DNA from: an uncultured bacterium
GTDB taxonomy: Bacteria > Armatimonadota > Zipacnadia > Zipacnadales > Zipacnadaceae
Assembly (NCBI GenBank): GCA_937928475.1
Contig: CALFVE010000154.1
Location: 1-16,691, forward strand
Direction: 5' to 3'
DNA length: 16,691 nt
Shown: piece after piece, positions 1 to 6,533 of the stretch
Layout of the letters: each line of letters begins with the position of its first letter
Numbering within the stretch: position 1 is the stretch's first letter
Translations under genes and position numbers: made by a program
Notes under the pieces: model-generated
What the model was told of the DNA's origin: nothing
Database searches by the model: none
Seen by the model: the letters and a program-made list of their open reading frames with translations, nothing else

Positions 1-39
1 GCAGGCTAGGAAGCCTGCGCCACGCGGGAGGAAGCCTGT
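1..39. repeat. Small hairpin followed by a second copy of its arm
   Basis: Bases 1-7 (GCAGGCT) and 12-18 (AGCCTGC) form a perfect 7-bp inverted repeat around a 4-base loop. The 10-mer AGGAAGCCTG at 8-17 recurs at 29-38, a spacing of 21 bases. The hairpin begins at the window edge, so the stem may extend further left. The element lies beyond the stop of the last gene and codes for nothing I can see. It looks like part of a GC-rich intergenic repeat; function unknown. Confidence 0.6.
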
Positions 40-49
40 GTCCCTTCCC

Positions 50-102
50 GGAGGGGCCGGCTGAGGCGCGTCCGCAAGGCGCGCCGAAACCGGCCCGCCT
101 CC
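50..102. repeat. Nested GC-rich inverted repeat (cruciform-like)
   Basis: Three arms nest inside one another. GGAG (50-53) pairs with CTCC (99-102). GGGCCGG (54-60) pairs with CCGGCCC (90-96), leaving a two-base bulge at 97-98. GGCGCG (65-70) pairs with CGCGCC (80-85) around a 9-base loop. Together they could fold into one long stem on either strand. There is no T-run beside it, so it is not a standard intrinsic terminator. It sits 74 to 126 bases beyond the stop of the leftmost gene, where it could still stabilise or end that transcript. Confidence 0.6.
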
Positions 103-110
103 TCCGCGTA

Positions 111-133
111 GGGCAGGCATTCCTTGCCTGCCC
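111..133. repeat. Perfect 9-bp hairpin downstream of the leftmost gene
   Basis: GGGCAGGCA (111-119) and TGCCTGCCC (125-133) form a perfect 9-bp stem with loop TTCCT. It lies 43 bases beyond the stop codon of the secreted protein gene at 176-2431. Read in the direction of that transcript, the stem is followed by TACGCGG, with no U-tract, so Rho-independent termination is doubtful. Its AGGCA/TGCCT core resembles the hairpin at 1-18 (GCAGGCT/AGCCTGC), which supports one family of interspersed palindromes. Confidence 0.65.
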
Positions 134-175
134 CCGCGAGGCCGGGCCGGGTCGGCGGGACACCGCGCACCTACC

Positions 176-2431
176 TCAGGGCAGTGACGTCCTTATGACA
201 TACACATGCACCGCGAAGGGCGCGAAGCTGTCCTGAATGTCCCCGTCGGCGTCGGCCTGTAGGGTGCGGTCCTCGAACATCACCTGGACCTCGGCTCCCG
301 GCTTACCGACCGGCAGCGGGCTGACCAGGCCGCGCTCGGAGGTGTTCACTGCCACCAGGTAATCGCCGTCCTGATACCGCCAGCGGGCCATCTCCACGGC
401 TCCTTGCGCCGCCGGAGGCAGGGCCTGGCGCTCGCCGTCCAGCAGCACGGGAGCGAGCCAGCGTAGGCGCAGGTTGAGCGGGGGCAGGGCGGCCCACAGG
501 TCGGGGCTGGCCGAGGGCAGCATTCCTCCACTGCCGCCGGCGTCGGAGGTGTTGTAGGTATACCAGACCAGGCCGTCGGCGCCGTGGATGAGCGCCAGGT
601 AGGCGAGCGCCTCCATCTCCGCGGGCGTCGGCGGGCGGCCGGAGGCCTGCGGTCCCGGCGGCTCGTCCTGGAAGGCGCCGCCCCCAACCGCCTGGACGAG
701 GGCCCAGACCGGCTGGGTGCCCGCGCTGATCTCCCGCAAGGTGTCCACCATTTCGCCCAAAGCCCGCAGCGGCGAATGCGGAACCGGAAGCGACCAGGCC
801 ACCACGATGTCGGCGGCCTCGGCGTAATACTGGGCCAGCGAGGGCGAGGCCAACGGCGCCAGGATGGGGTAGTTGGGGCTAGTGCGCGAGATGGCGTCGT
901 ACAGGGATAGCACCTGGCCCGGATGGTAGGCCCGCATATCCGGCCGCGAGTAAGGGATCCAGCCCCAGCAGGAAGGCGAATCCCCCCACTTGCGCTGCAG
1001 ATGCTGCCAGAAGGTTTCGTCGGCCACCGAAGCGCTGACTACGACCCCGACATTGGCCTTCTCCGCGGCCGCGCGCATCTCATAACTGGCCCGGGTGGAG
1101 GCCGCTACCACGAAGTTGAAACCGGCGTCGGCGGCGACCTGGACGTCGCCGGGATCGGTCATCCCGTAAATCCCCAAGGGAAAAACTCGCTTCCCGCGCA
1201 CCCACAGGCGCAAGCGGTGATCGTAGCCGACCTCGGGCAGGCTGGGGGGCAGCCGGCGCAGCGGTAGGTCCAGCGTCTGGGTGCCCTGCGGCAGGCGGGC
1301 CTGCACCTTGACCACGTGATCCCCTCTCATCAAGGCCGGTAGGGGCGCCTCCAGGCGGAAACGTTGCCGCTCCTCCTCCCATTTCACCGGCTCAAAGGAC
1401 CCGCCCGCAGCGCCCGGCACCTCGGCGGTTATCTCCAGTGCCGCCAGCAGGGAGCGGGTCAGATTGGTCCGGCCCTCCACCACCAGTCGGGGCAGGGGGA
1501 TGGTCTGCATCAAGGTCTGCCGAAAGGCCGGGGAGACGATCCGCGCCGAGATGAGGCCAGGCACCTCGAAGTCCCGCTGTTCATAGACTGCTCCCGAGTC
1601 GGCCGCCTGCACGGTCAAGCGCAGGACATGCGGCACCTGGTATTCGTAGTCATAGTTCAGCCGCAAGGCCCGACTCCGCTCGCCGGCCACGCGCACGGTA
1701 GTTCCCGTCTGCACCGGTCGCCGGTTTTCGCCCAGGGCCAGCGCCGTCACTTGGAGGTTTTTCTCCCGCGTTTCCTGGTTGGTCAGCTCCACCTCGACCA
1801 GACGGCGCTTGGGCAGAGCCTCCACCACCCCGGCGGACATCACCCGGCAGGCTACCTCGGTGGGATAGGGGCGCACGGCCACCTCATCCAGGTACAATTT
1901 GCCCTTCGAGGTTAGCCGGAAGATGACCACCAGTTCCCGCACCCCCGGCAGAGCGCGGAAGCGCCAGGTCACTAGCGACCAGCCCTTGGCCTCGGGCAGG
2001 ACTTGCGTCTCGCTCTGCAGATAGGGGGTCTTCCACTCTTTCGCGAGGAAAGGCTCGGCGTAGCCAATGAGGGAGAGGTGCGCTCCGGGCTCGCCCTCCG
2101 TGCGGTAATAGCAACTGAAGAGTACTTCCCGACCGGGCAGGTCCGCCACCGATACCGGTCGGCTGAAAAGGCCAAAAAGACCGGGCGTTTCCTCCTCGGC
2201 CAGCATCACCGCCTGGGGGCTCTTGTAGCCAGGCTTGACCTGCTGCAGAGTGCCGGCGGGCTTGCCCCCTGGCGGGTAGAGGCCCCAACCGGCCACCCCG
2301 CCCTTGCCGTCGGACTTCTCAAAGTCCCCGGCGGGAAGTAAGTTCTCGGCACTCACCTGCACGGTGAGGGCCGCGATGGCTGCGACCAGCAGCAATCGCC
2401 AGGGCCAGAGCCTGCTCGCTCGTTGCCACAT
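176..2431 (-). CDS. Secreted protein with lectin-like N-terminus and TIM-barrel-like domain
   Basis: This is a 751-residue exported protein of unknown function. Residues 1-28 form a signal peptide with a likely cut after VSA. Residues 30-190 look like a carbohydrate-binding beta-sandwich, starting NLLPAGDFE and ending KLYLDEVAVRP. Beta-rich linker domains follow. A barrel-like region spans about 408-650: it opens with RLWVRGKRVFPLGIYG and contains PVWALVQAVGGG (574-585) and a segment around 602-627 ending GADGLVWYTYN. A small C-terminal beta domain follows (GDYLVAVNTSERG, 689-701). The layout resembles glycoside-hydrolase-like proteins, but the expected acidic D-E pair in the GWxxxDEP segment reads YSRPD (494-498). 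I chose the ATG at 2431 because GAGGTG lies 6 bases upstream and the signal peptide then starts correctly; an in-frame GTG at 2482 has no well-spaced ribosome site. The gene is 97 bases after the methyltransferase gene, so it may have its own promoter or be the last gene of the operon. Confidence 0.85.
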   Translation of the reverse strand: MWQRASRLWPWRLLLVAAIAALTVQVSAENLLPAGDFEKSDGKGGVAGWGLYPPGGKPAGTLQQVKPGYKSPQAVMLAEEETPGLFGLFSRPVSVADLPGREVLFSCYYRTEGEPGAHLSLIGYAEPFLAKEWKTPYLQSETQVLPEAKGWSLVTWRFRALPGVRELVVIFRLTSKGKLYLDEVAVRPYPTEVACRVMSAGVVEALPKRRLVEVELTNQETREKNLQVTALALGENRRPVQTGTTVRVAGERSRALRLNYDYEYQVPHVLRLTVQAADSGAVYEQRDFEVPGLISARIVSPAFRQTLMQTIPLPRLVVEGRTNLTRSLLAALEITAEVPGAAGGSFEPVKWEEERQRFRLEAPLPALMRGDHVVKVQARLPQGTQTLDLPLRRLPPSLPEVGYDHRLRLWVRGKRVFPLGIYGMTDPGDVQVAADAGFNFVVAASTRASYEMRAAAEKANVGVVVSASVADETFWQHLQRKWGDSPSCWGWIPYSRPDMRAYHPGQVLSLYDAISRTSPNYPILAPLASPSLAQYYAEAADIVVAWSLPVPHSPLRALGEMVDTLREISAGTQPVWALVQAVGGGAFQDEPPGPQASGRPPTPAEMEALAYLALIHGADGLVWYTYNTSDAGGSGGMLPSASPDLWAALPPLNLRLRWLAPVLLDGERQALPPAAQGAVEMARWRYQDGDYLVAVNTSERGLVSPLPVGKPGAEVQVMFEDRTLQADADGDIQDSFAPFAVHVYVIRTSLP

Positions 2432-2486
2432 GGGAGACACCTCGCCGTGGATGAGGCAGGTGGTCGCGCCCACGCTCCCCACCTCC

Positions 2487-2521
2487 GGCGCGGCTCGCTT
2501 TTCGCCGGCTGCGGCCGCGCC
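2487..2521. repeat. 8-bp inverted repeat in the spacer before the secreted protein gene
   Basis: GGCGCGGC (2487-2494) and GCCGCGCC (2514-2521) form a perfect 8-bp stem around a 19-base loop. It occupies most of the 97-base spacer between the methyltransferase stop and the next start codon. No T-run follows it on the minus strand. It could be a leader structure, a processing site or a weak terminator; the sequence does not decide. Confidence 0.45.
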
Positions 2522-2528
2522 TACTGCC

Positions 2529-3488
2529 TTATAGAAACCTCGCTAACCTCAGAGGTTCCCCTTCCCGCAAGTACCCCTCGCTCCGCGTCAGGTACACATG
2601 CCGGGTCAGTCGTCCGCTCTGCGCCCTGGCCCGCCGCAGGAGGCGCAGCCCGGCAGCCTCTAGGGTCTCCTCCACAGGCTGTGCGGCGACGACCACAACC
2701 CGCCGCGCCAGCCGGGCGACATTGGCCAGAAGATCCCGATACAACCCGGGCGCGACCTTGCTGGTGCGCCCGTAAGGCAGGTCAACTACCGCAGCCTCGG
2801 CGCGCCCGCCTAGGCAGCGCCCATCGCCGGCCACGATCAGCCCACCCCCGCCGCCGGCCCGAATCGCCGCCGCGGCTCGCCCCGCCAGTTTCTTGCTGAT
2901 TTCCACCCCCACCGCGCGCACCCCTCGCTGGGCGGCCTGGGCCACCACCGTCCCCATCCCGCAGCAGGGATCGAGCAGCGTGTCCCCCGGCGCCGCCACC
3001 AGGTTCACCAGCGCCCGGGCCATCTGCGCCGGCAGCGCCGCCGAAAAGTTCGCGGGGGGCCGCCACTGGCGCCAGTCCTGGCGACTGGCCGACACGATCC
3101 GTCCCAGCCGCCAGGCGCCCGGTTGGGCCACCACCGCGAGCCGCACCTGCGGGAAAGACAAGTTGGGCCGCCCGAGCAGGGCATCTGCGACCCGCCGCGC
3201 GATCTCGGTGCGGCCCTCCGGCGCCTTGGGCGCGGGCCGGTAGACTTCGATGCGGAACTGGTCGAAAACCAGATTCGCGGCCTGCGTTGCCGCTGCCAGT
3301 TCCTCGAGGCTCCTCCCCGTCGCCAAGGTCTCGGCGCAGAAGCGGGTGTAAGCCGCTCCGCTCACGTCGGCCGCTACCGCCCCCTCCGCGCAGACGCCCG
3401 CCGCCTCCACGCCGGCGAGCACCCACAGTTCCAGCGCCGCCAACTCCCGTTCGCCGGGCGGGCCGGTCAGCAGGTAGAAGTAACTCAT
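2529..3488 (-). CDS. Trm11-like RNA (guanine-N2) methyltransferase
   Basis: This 319-residue cytoplasmic protein is a predicted S-adenosylmethionine-dependent RNA methyltransferase. The C-terminal half is a Rossmann-fold methyltransferase: motif I is DPCCGMGT (173-180), the acidic ribose-binding residue lies in VEIS (195-198), and motif IV is DLPYG (236-240), followed by RTSK. The DLPYGR form, with methylation on an exocyclic amino group, is typical of the Trm11/Trm-G10 group (PF01170-like), which makes m2G or m22G at position 10 of tRNA. Residues 1 to about 150 should hold the RNA-binding (THUMP-like) part, but I see no diagnostic motif there. The length fits archaeal-type Trm11 proteins. 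The start codon overlaps the radical SAM stop as ATGA, with purine-rich GGAGGGAGG upstream inside the neighbour, so translation is probably coupled. The methyltransferase fold is clear; the exact target base is inferred. Confidence 0.8.
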   Translation of the reverse strand: MSYFYLLTGPPGERELAALELWVLAGVEAAGVCAEGAVAADVSGAAYTRFCAETLATGRSLEELAAATQAANLVFDQFRIEVYRPAPKAPEGRTEIARRVADALLGRPNLSFPQVRLAVVAQPGAWRLGRIVSASRQDWRQWRPPANFSAALPAQMARALVNLVAAPGDTLLDPCCGMGTVVAQAAQRGVRAVGVEISKKLAGRAAAAIRAGGGGGLIVAGDGRCLGGRAEAAVVDLPYGRTSKVAPGLYRDLLANVARLARRVVVVAAQPVEETLEAAGLRLLRRARAQSGRLTRHVYLTRSEGYLREGEPLRLARFL

Positions 3489-5065
3489 GCGGCCGCTTCG
3501 CCTCCCTCCAGGCGCACCATGCGCCAGGGGGCCTCGGCTGGCGCTCGCCGGTAGTCATCGAGGCGCAGCCCGACCCGCCGCAGGGCCTGCTCCACCGCGC
3601 CGTAGCCTCCGCCGCGCCGTCCGGCCTCGACCAAGACGGGGCCCAGTTCGGGGCCGCCCCGACTGAGCGCCGCCTGCAGCAGCGCCTCCCGGGCCGAGCC
3701 GACGCTGACGGCCAGGCCCTGGCGCTCCAGGTCGCGCCCAACCTGCGCGCAGCGCCTCCGCACCTCGGCGAGCGGGGGCATCTCCAGGTTCTCCCACGGC
3801 GTGTGCGGCTTGGGCACCAGGGGGCCGAGCGAGACCTCCAGGCGCAAACGCGGCGCCGCCTGCCGGATCGCGGCCACCAATTCTCCGATGGCCCGTCGGT
3901 CCTCCTCGGTCTCCTCGGGGAGGGCCACCATGAAGTACAGTTTGAGCGCGGTCAGCCCGGCTTCCTGCGCCGCCTCTGCTACGGTCAGGATCTGCCGATG
4001 AGCAAGGGGCTTGCCGATCTTACCCCGCAGCGCCTCGCTACCTGTCTCCGGAGCCAAAGTCAGTGTGCGGACGCCGGTTGCCGCCAGGACACGGATCAAC
4101 TCGGCTCCCACCGCATCGACGCGTAGCGAGGAAGTAGAAATCTGCGCTCCCGCCGCTTGCAGAGCCTCACAGAGGGCCAGCAGATCCGGATGATCGGACA
4201 AAGCCGCGCTCACCAGGCCGACGCGAGTGGTGACGGCTAGCCCAGGGCGCAGGGTAGAAAGCAGTGAGTCCAGCGACCGCGGCCTGAAGGGGCGGTAGAT
4301 TTGACGGGTGAGGCAGAAACGGCAGCCGCGCGGACAGCCGCGCCCGACCTCTACCAGGAACAGGTCGGCGAGTTCGGCCTGCGGCGTGACCACCAGGGAG
4401 GCCGTCGGCCAGGCATCGAGGTCGCGCAGCACCTGGCGTACGACCGACTCCGGCCCAGGCCGCGAGGGGCAGTATACTCCAGGAACCTGCGCCGCCGCCT
4501 CCAGCGCCGCTTGCTTCGAGTCAACAGCCAGCGCCAGAGCCTCGCGCAAGCGCGGCCAGACCGGCTCCACCTCGCCGACAAAAAGCAGGTCAAAGATCGC
4601 CGCCAGCGGCGCAGGGTTCTGCGTGACGGCCGGCCCGCCGGCAACTAGCAAAGGGCAGGCAGGTCCCCGCTCCTCGCGCAAGGGCGGGATGCCGCCGGCC
4701 TCCAGCAGGGGCGCGAGGCTCAGGTAGTCGAGTTCGTAGGCGCAGGTGAAAGCCAGCAGATGAGACTCGCCGAGACGCATCCCCTGCTCCAGAGTACGAC
4801 CCAGCTGGGGACCCAGGAAAGCCCGCTGGCACCGCCAACCGGCCTCCGCCAGCAGCCGCCACAAGGTGTGCACCGCCAGGGAGGACATGCCCACGGCGTA
4901 GGAGTTGGGGTAGACCACCACGGCCCGGCCTGGCCCGCCGCGCACCGCGGGGGCGACCCGGCGCTCCGCCGCCAGCAAGCACGCCGCCTCGGCCCGGGGA
5001 CTGCTCGGGAGCCGACGCCCCGGCCTCGGGCGCTCCTCCGGCGGGCCGCTACGGCCCCGCCTCAT
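3485..5065 (-). CDS. Radical SAM protein with B12-binding-like N-terminal domain
   Basis: The protein has 526 residues from the ATG at 5065. Residues about 45-170 form a cobalamin-binding-like Rossmann domain: VVVYPNSYAVGMSSL, then CAYELDY, then LLVAGGPAVTQNPAPLAAIF. The radical SAM core follows, with the 4Fe-4S ligands in GRGCPRGCRFC (Cys244, Cys248, Cys251) and later segments TLTLAPETGSE and ALKLYFMVALPEETEED. This layout matches uncharacterised B12-binding/radical SAM families of the TIGR03960 or YgiQ-like kind. The classical B12 ligand motif DxHxxG is absent, as is usual in that group, so cobalamin binding is uncertain. No DUF2344 extension is fused. A TTG at 5071 is also in frame, but the ATG is the better start; neither has a strong ribosome site. 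The start overlaps the transglutaminase stop by 17 bases and the stop overlaps the methyltransferase start by 4. Substrate unknown; RNA modification is a guess from its partner. Confidence 0.85.
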   Translation of the reverse strand: MRRGRSGPPEERPRPGRRLPSSPRAEAACLLAAERRVAPAVRGGPGRAVVVYPNSYAVGMSSLAVHTLWRLLAEAGWRCQRAFLGPQLGRTLEQGMRLGESHLLAFTCAYELDYLSLAPLLEAGGIPPLREERGPACPLLVAGGPAVTQNPAPLAAIFDLLFVGEVEPVWPRLREALALAVDSKQAALEAAAQVPGVYCPSRPGPESVVRQVLRDLDAWPTASLVVTPQAELADLFLVEVGRGCPRGCRFCLTRQIYRPFRPRSLDSLLSTLRPGLAVTTRVGLVSAALSDHPDLLALCEALQAAGAQISTSSLRVDAVGAELIRVLAATGVRTLTLAPETGSEALRGKIGKPLAHRQILTVAEAAQEAGLTALKLYFMVALPEETEEDRRAIGELVAAIRQAAPRLRLEVSLGPLVPKPHTPWENLEMPPLAEVRRRCAQVGRDLERQGLAVSVGSAREALLQAALSRGGPELGPVLVEAGRRGGGYGAVEQALRRVGLRLDDYRRAPAEAPWRMVRLEGGEAAA

Positions 5066-6533
5066 AATCAATCACGCTCAGGGAGAGCGTGCCCAGCGTT
5101 CGCCCCGTCTCCAGGCTCATGCGGGCAAACGACACCTCATCCATCGCCGACTCGGCCAGGCGCAGGTGCCCGGCGTCCACCAGCGTCTGGTTCCAGGTGG
5201 GGTCCATCTCCACCCACTCGCCGACCCACACCTCCACCCAGGCGTGATAGAAGTACTTGTCGCTCAAGGCAGCCAGGCCGGCGATGAGACGCGAGGGGAT
5301 TCCGGCCGCCCGGGCCAAGGTCGCTAAGAGCAGGGCGTGTTCGCTGCAATCGCCGCGCTTCTGCTCCAGCACCTCCCGCGCCGTGATGGGGCGCGGCTCG
5401 CTCTCCACCTTGGTCAGGTTGCGGTAGACCCAGTTGTGCAGGGCGACGGCGGCGCGCCAGGCCTCTTGCTCCTCCCCCAAGATCTGCCGCGCCAGTCCCT
5501 GGATCTGGGGGTCCTCGCTCTGCGCCAGCGGGGTGGCGCGTAGGTACTGGCCCAGGTCCGCTTCCGTGACCGGCAGGCGCACAGAGCGCGCGGGAGGCTG
5601 CTGCCGCCGCACCGTGATCTTTGCCGCGCCCTCCTCAGTCGGCTCCACCTGCTGCCGCCTCCCGGCGGGAACTAAGGCCGCAACTTCCTGCCCGATGGCT
5701 GTTGCGCGCAGTGTAACCTGGGTCAATGTCTCCGTGCGCGGCAAGGCCCGGTCCAGCGCAATGGAGTTGGCCAGCACCAGGGGGGAAAGCTCCGCCAAGG
5801 CCTCGGCCTCGCTTACCCTCTCCACCAGCGCGTTGAGCAGGGCCGGGAGCTGGTAGCGCACCACCTGGCCTTTTTCGTTGACCCAGGCGCGAATCTCCGA
5901 GCCTATCTGCTGCATGGTTACCCGCAGGGGGTAGCAGCGCTGGGCCTGGCCCTGCACGGAGACAATCTCCGGCTCGCCGACCGCGATGGTTTCGGTGTCG
6001 AGAGCCGATACCTGGGGCACGAAGGCGGTGAGCGTGCGGCTCTCTCCCGGCTTGAGGGCGCCTTTAGCCACTGCGGCGAACACTGCCAGTTCACTGGAGA
6101 AATCGGTTGGCAAGGCCAGGATCTGCTCGCGGCGCTGGCCGCCCTCTTCGGTGACAACTCGGAGGCGGTCGCCTTCCCGGCGGGCGCTGACTTGTTGGAT
6201 GACTCCTAGCTTATCCAGACGCAGCTCCCATCGCACCGGCGTCAGGTCCCGGCGGTAGTTAGTGACCAGGTCGTCCACTAGCCGCATGGGTTCGCCGCCC
6301 AGGGCGACCGTCACCACCTGGCGCTCGGCGACTTCCAGCAGTTCCTCGCCGTCCTCGCTCCGAACCAGGCGGCTGGCCGAGGACATGTAGCCGCTGGGTC
6401 GGCCGAGCAGGGTGATGCGATACCAGAGCGTTTCGCCTACCGAGAAGGGCCAGGGAGAAGCACTGTCGGAGAAAGCGCGCAGAGGAAGGATGAGCAGGCC
6501 CAAGGCTATCAGACAGACCTGGCAGCGGCTCAC
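5049..6533 (-). CDS. Secreted transglutaminase-like cysteine enzyme
   Basis: The protein has 494 residues and starts at a GTG. Residues 1 to about 22 are a signal peptide (hydrophobic LIALGLLILPL), so it acts outside the membrane. Residues about 25-230 are a beta-rich domain of unknown function, seen in other exported transglutaminase-like proteins. The catalytic domain lies at about 335-460. Its triad is visible: Cys396 in KRGDCSEHA, His430 in YFYHAWVEVW and Asp444 in VEMDPTWNQ. Such folds act as proteases, peptide crosslinkers or amidases; the sequence does not say which. The GTG start overlaps the stop of the upstream HD-GYP gene as GTGA, with GAGG about 10 bases upstream inside that gene, so the two are probably translated together. 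The end overlaps the radical SAM gene. Exported-enzyme assignment is strong; the physiological substrate is unknown. Confidence 0.88.
   Translation of the reverse strand: MSRCQVCLIALGLLILPLRAFSDSASPWPFSVGETLWYRITLLGRPSGYMSSASRLVRSEDGEELLEVAERQVVTVALGGEPMRLVDDLVTNYRRDLTPVRWELRLDKLGVIQQVSARREGDRLRVVTEEGGQRREQILALPTDFSSELAVFAAVAKGALKPGESRTLTAFVPQVSALDTETIAVGEPEIVSVQGQAQRCYPLRVTMQQIGSEIRAWVNEKGQVVRYQLPALLNALVERVSEAEALAELSPLVLANSIALDRALPRTETLTQVTLRATAIGQEVAALVPAGRRQQVEPTEEGAAKITVRRQQPPARSVRLPVTEADLGQYLRATPLAQSEDPQIQGLARQILGEEQEAWRAAVALHNWVYRNLTKVESEPRPITAREVLEQKRGDCSEHALLLATLARAAGIPSRLIAGLAALSDKYFYHAWVEVWVGEWVEMDPTWNQTLVDAGHLRLAESAMDEVSFARMSLETGRTLGTLSLSVIDYEAGP

Noticed and set aside
111..133. 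Rho-independent terminator after the leftmost gene
   Set aside because: The stem is good, but no T-run follows on the minus strand. Kept as a repeat only.
2432..2482. Upstream GTG start for the left secreted protein (17 extra residues)
   Set aside because: The extra residues would sit before the signal peptide, and the only purine-rich bases there touch the GTG directly. The ATG at 2431 has GAGGTG at proper spacing.
5066..5071. TTG start for the radical SAM gene, two codons upstream of the ATG
   Set aside because: It has no better ribosome site and adds only two residues. The ATG at 5065 is the simpler choice.
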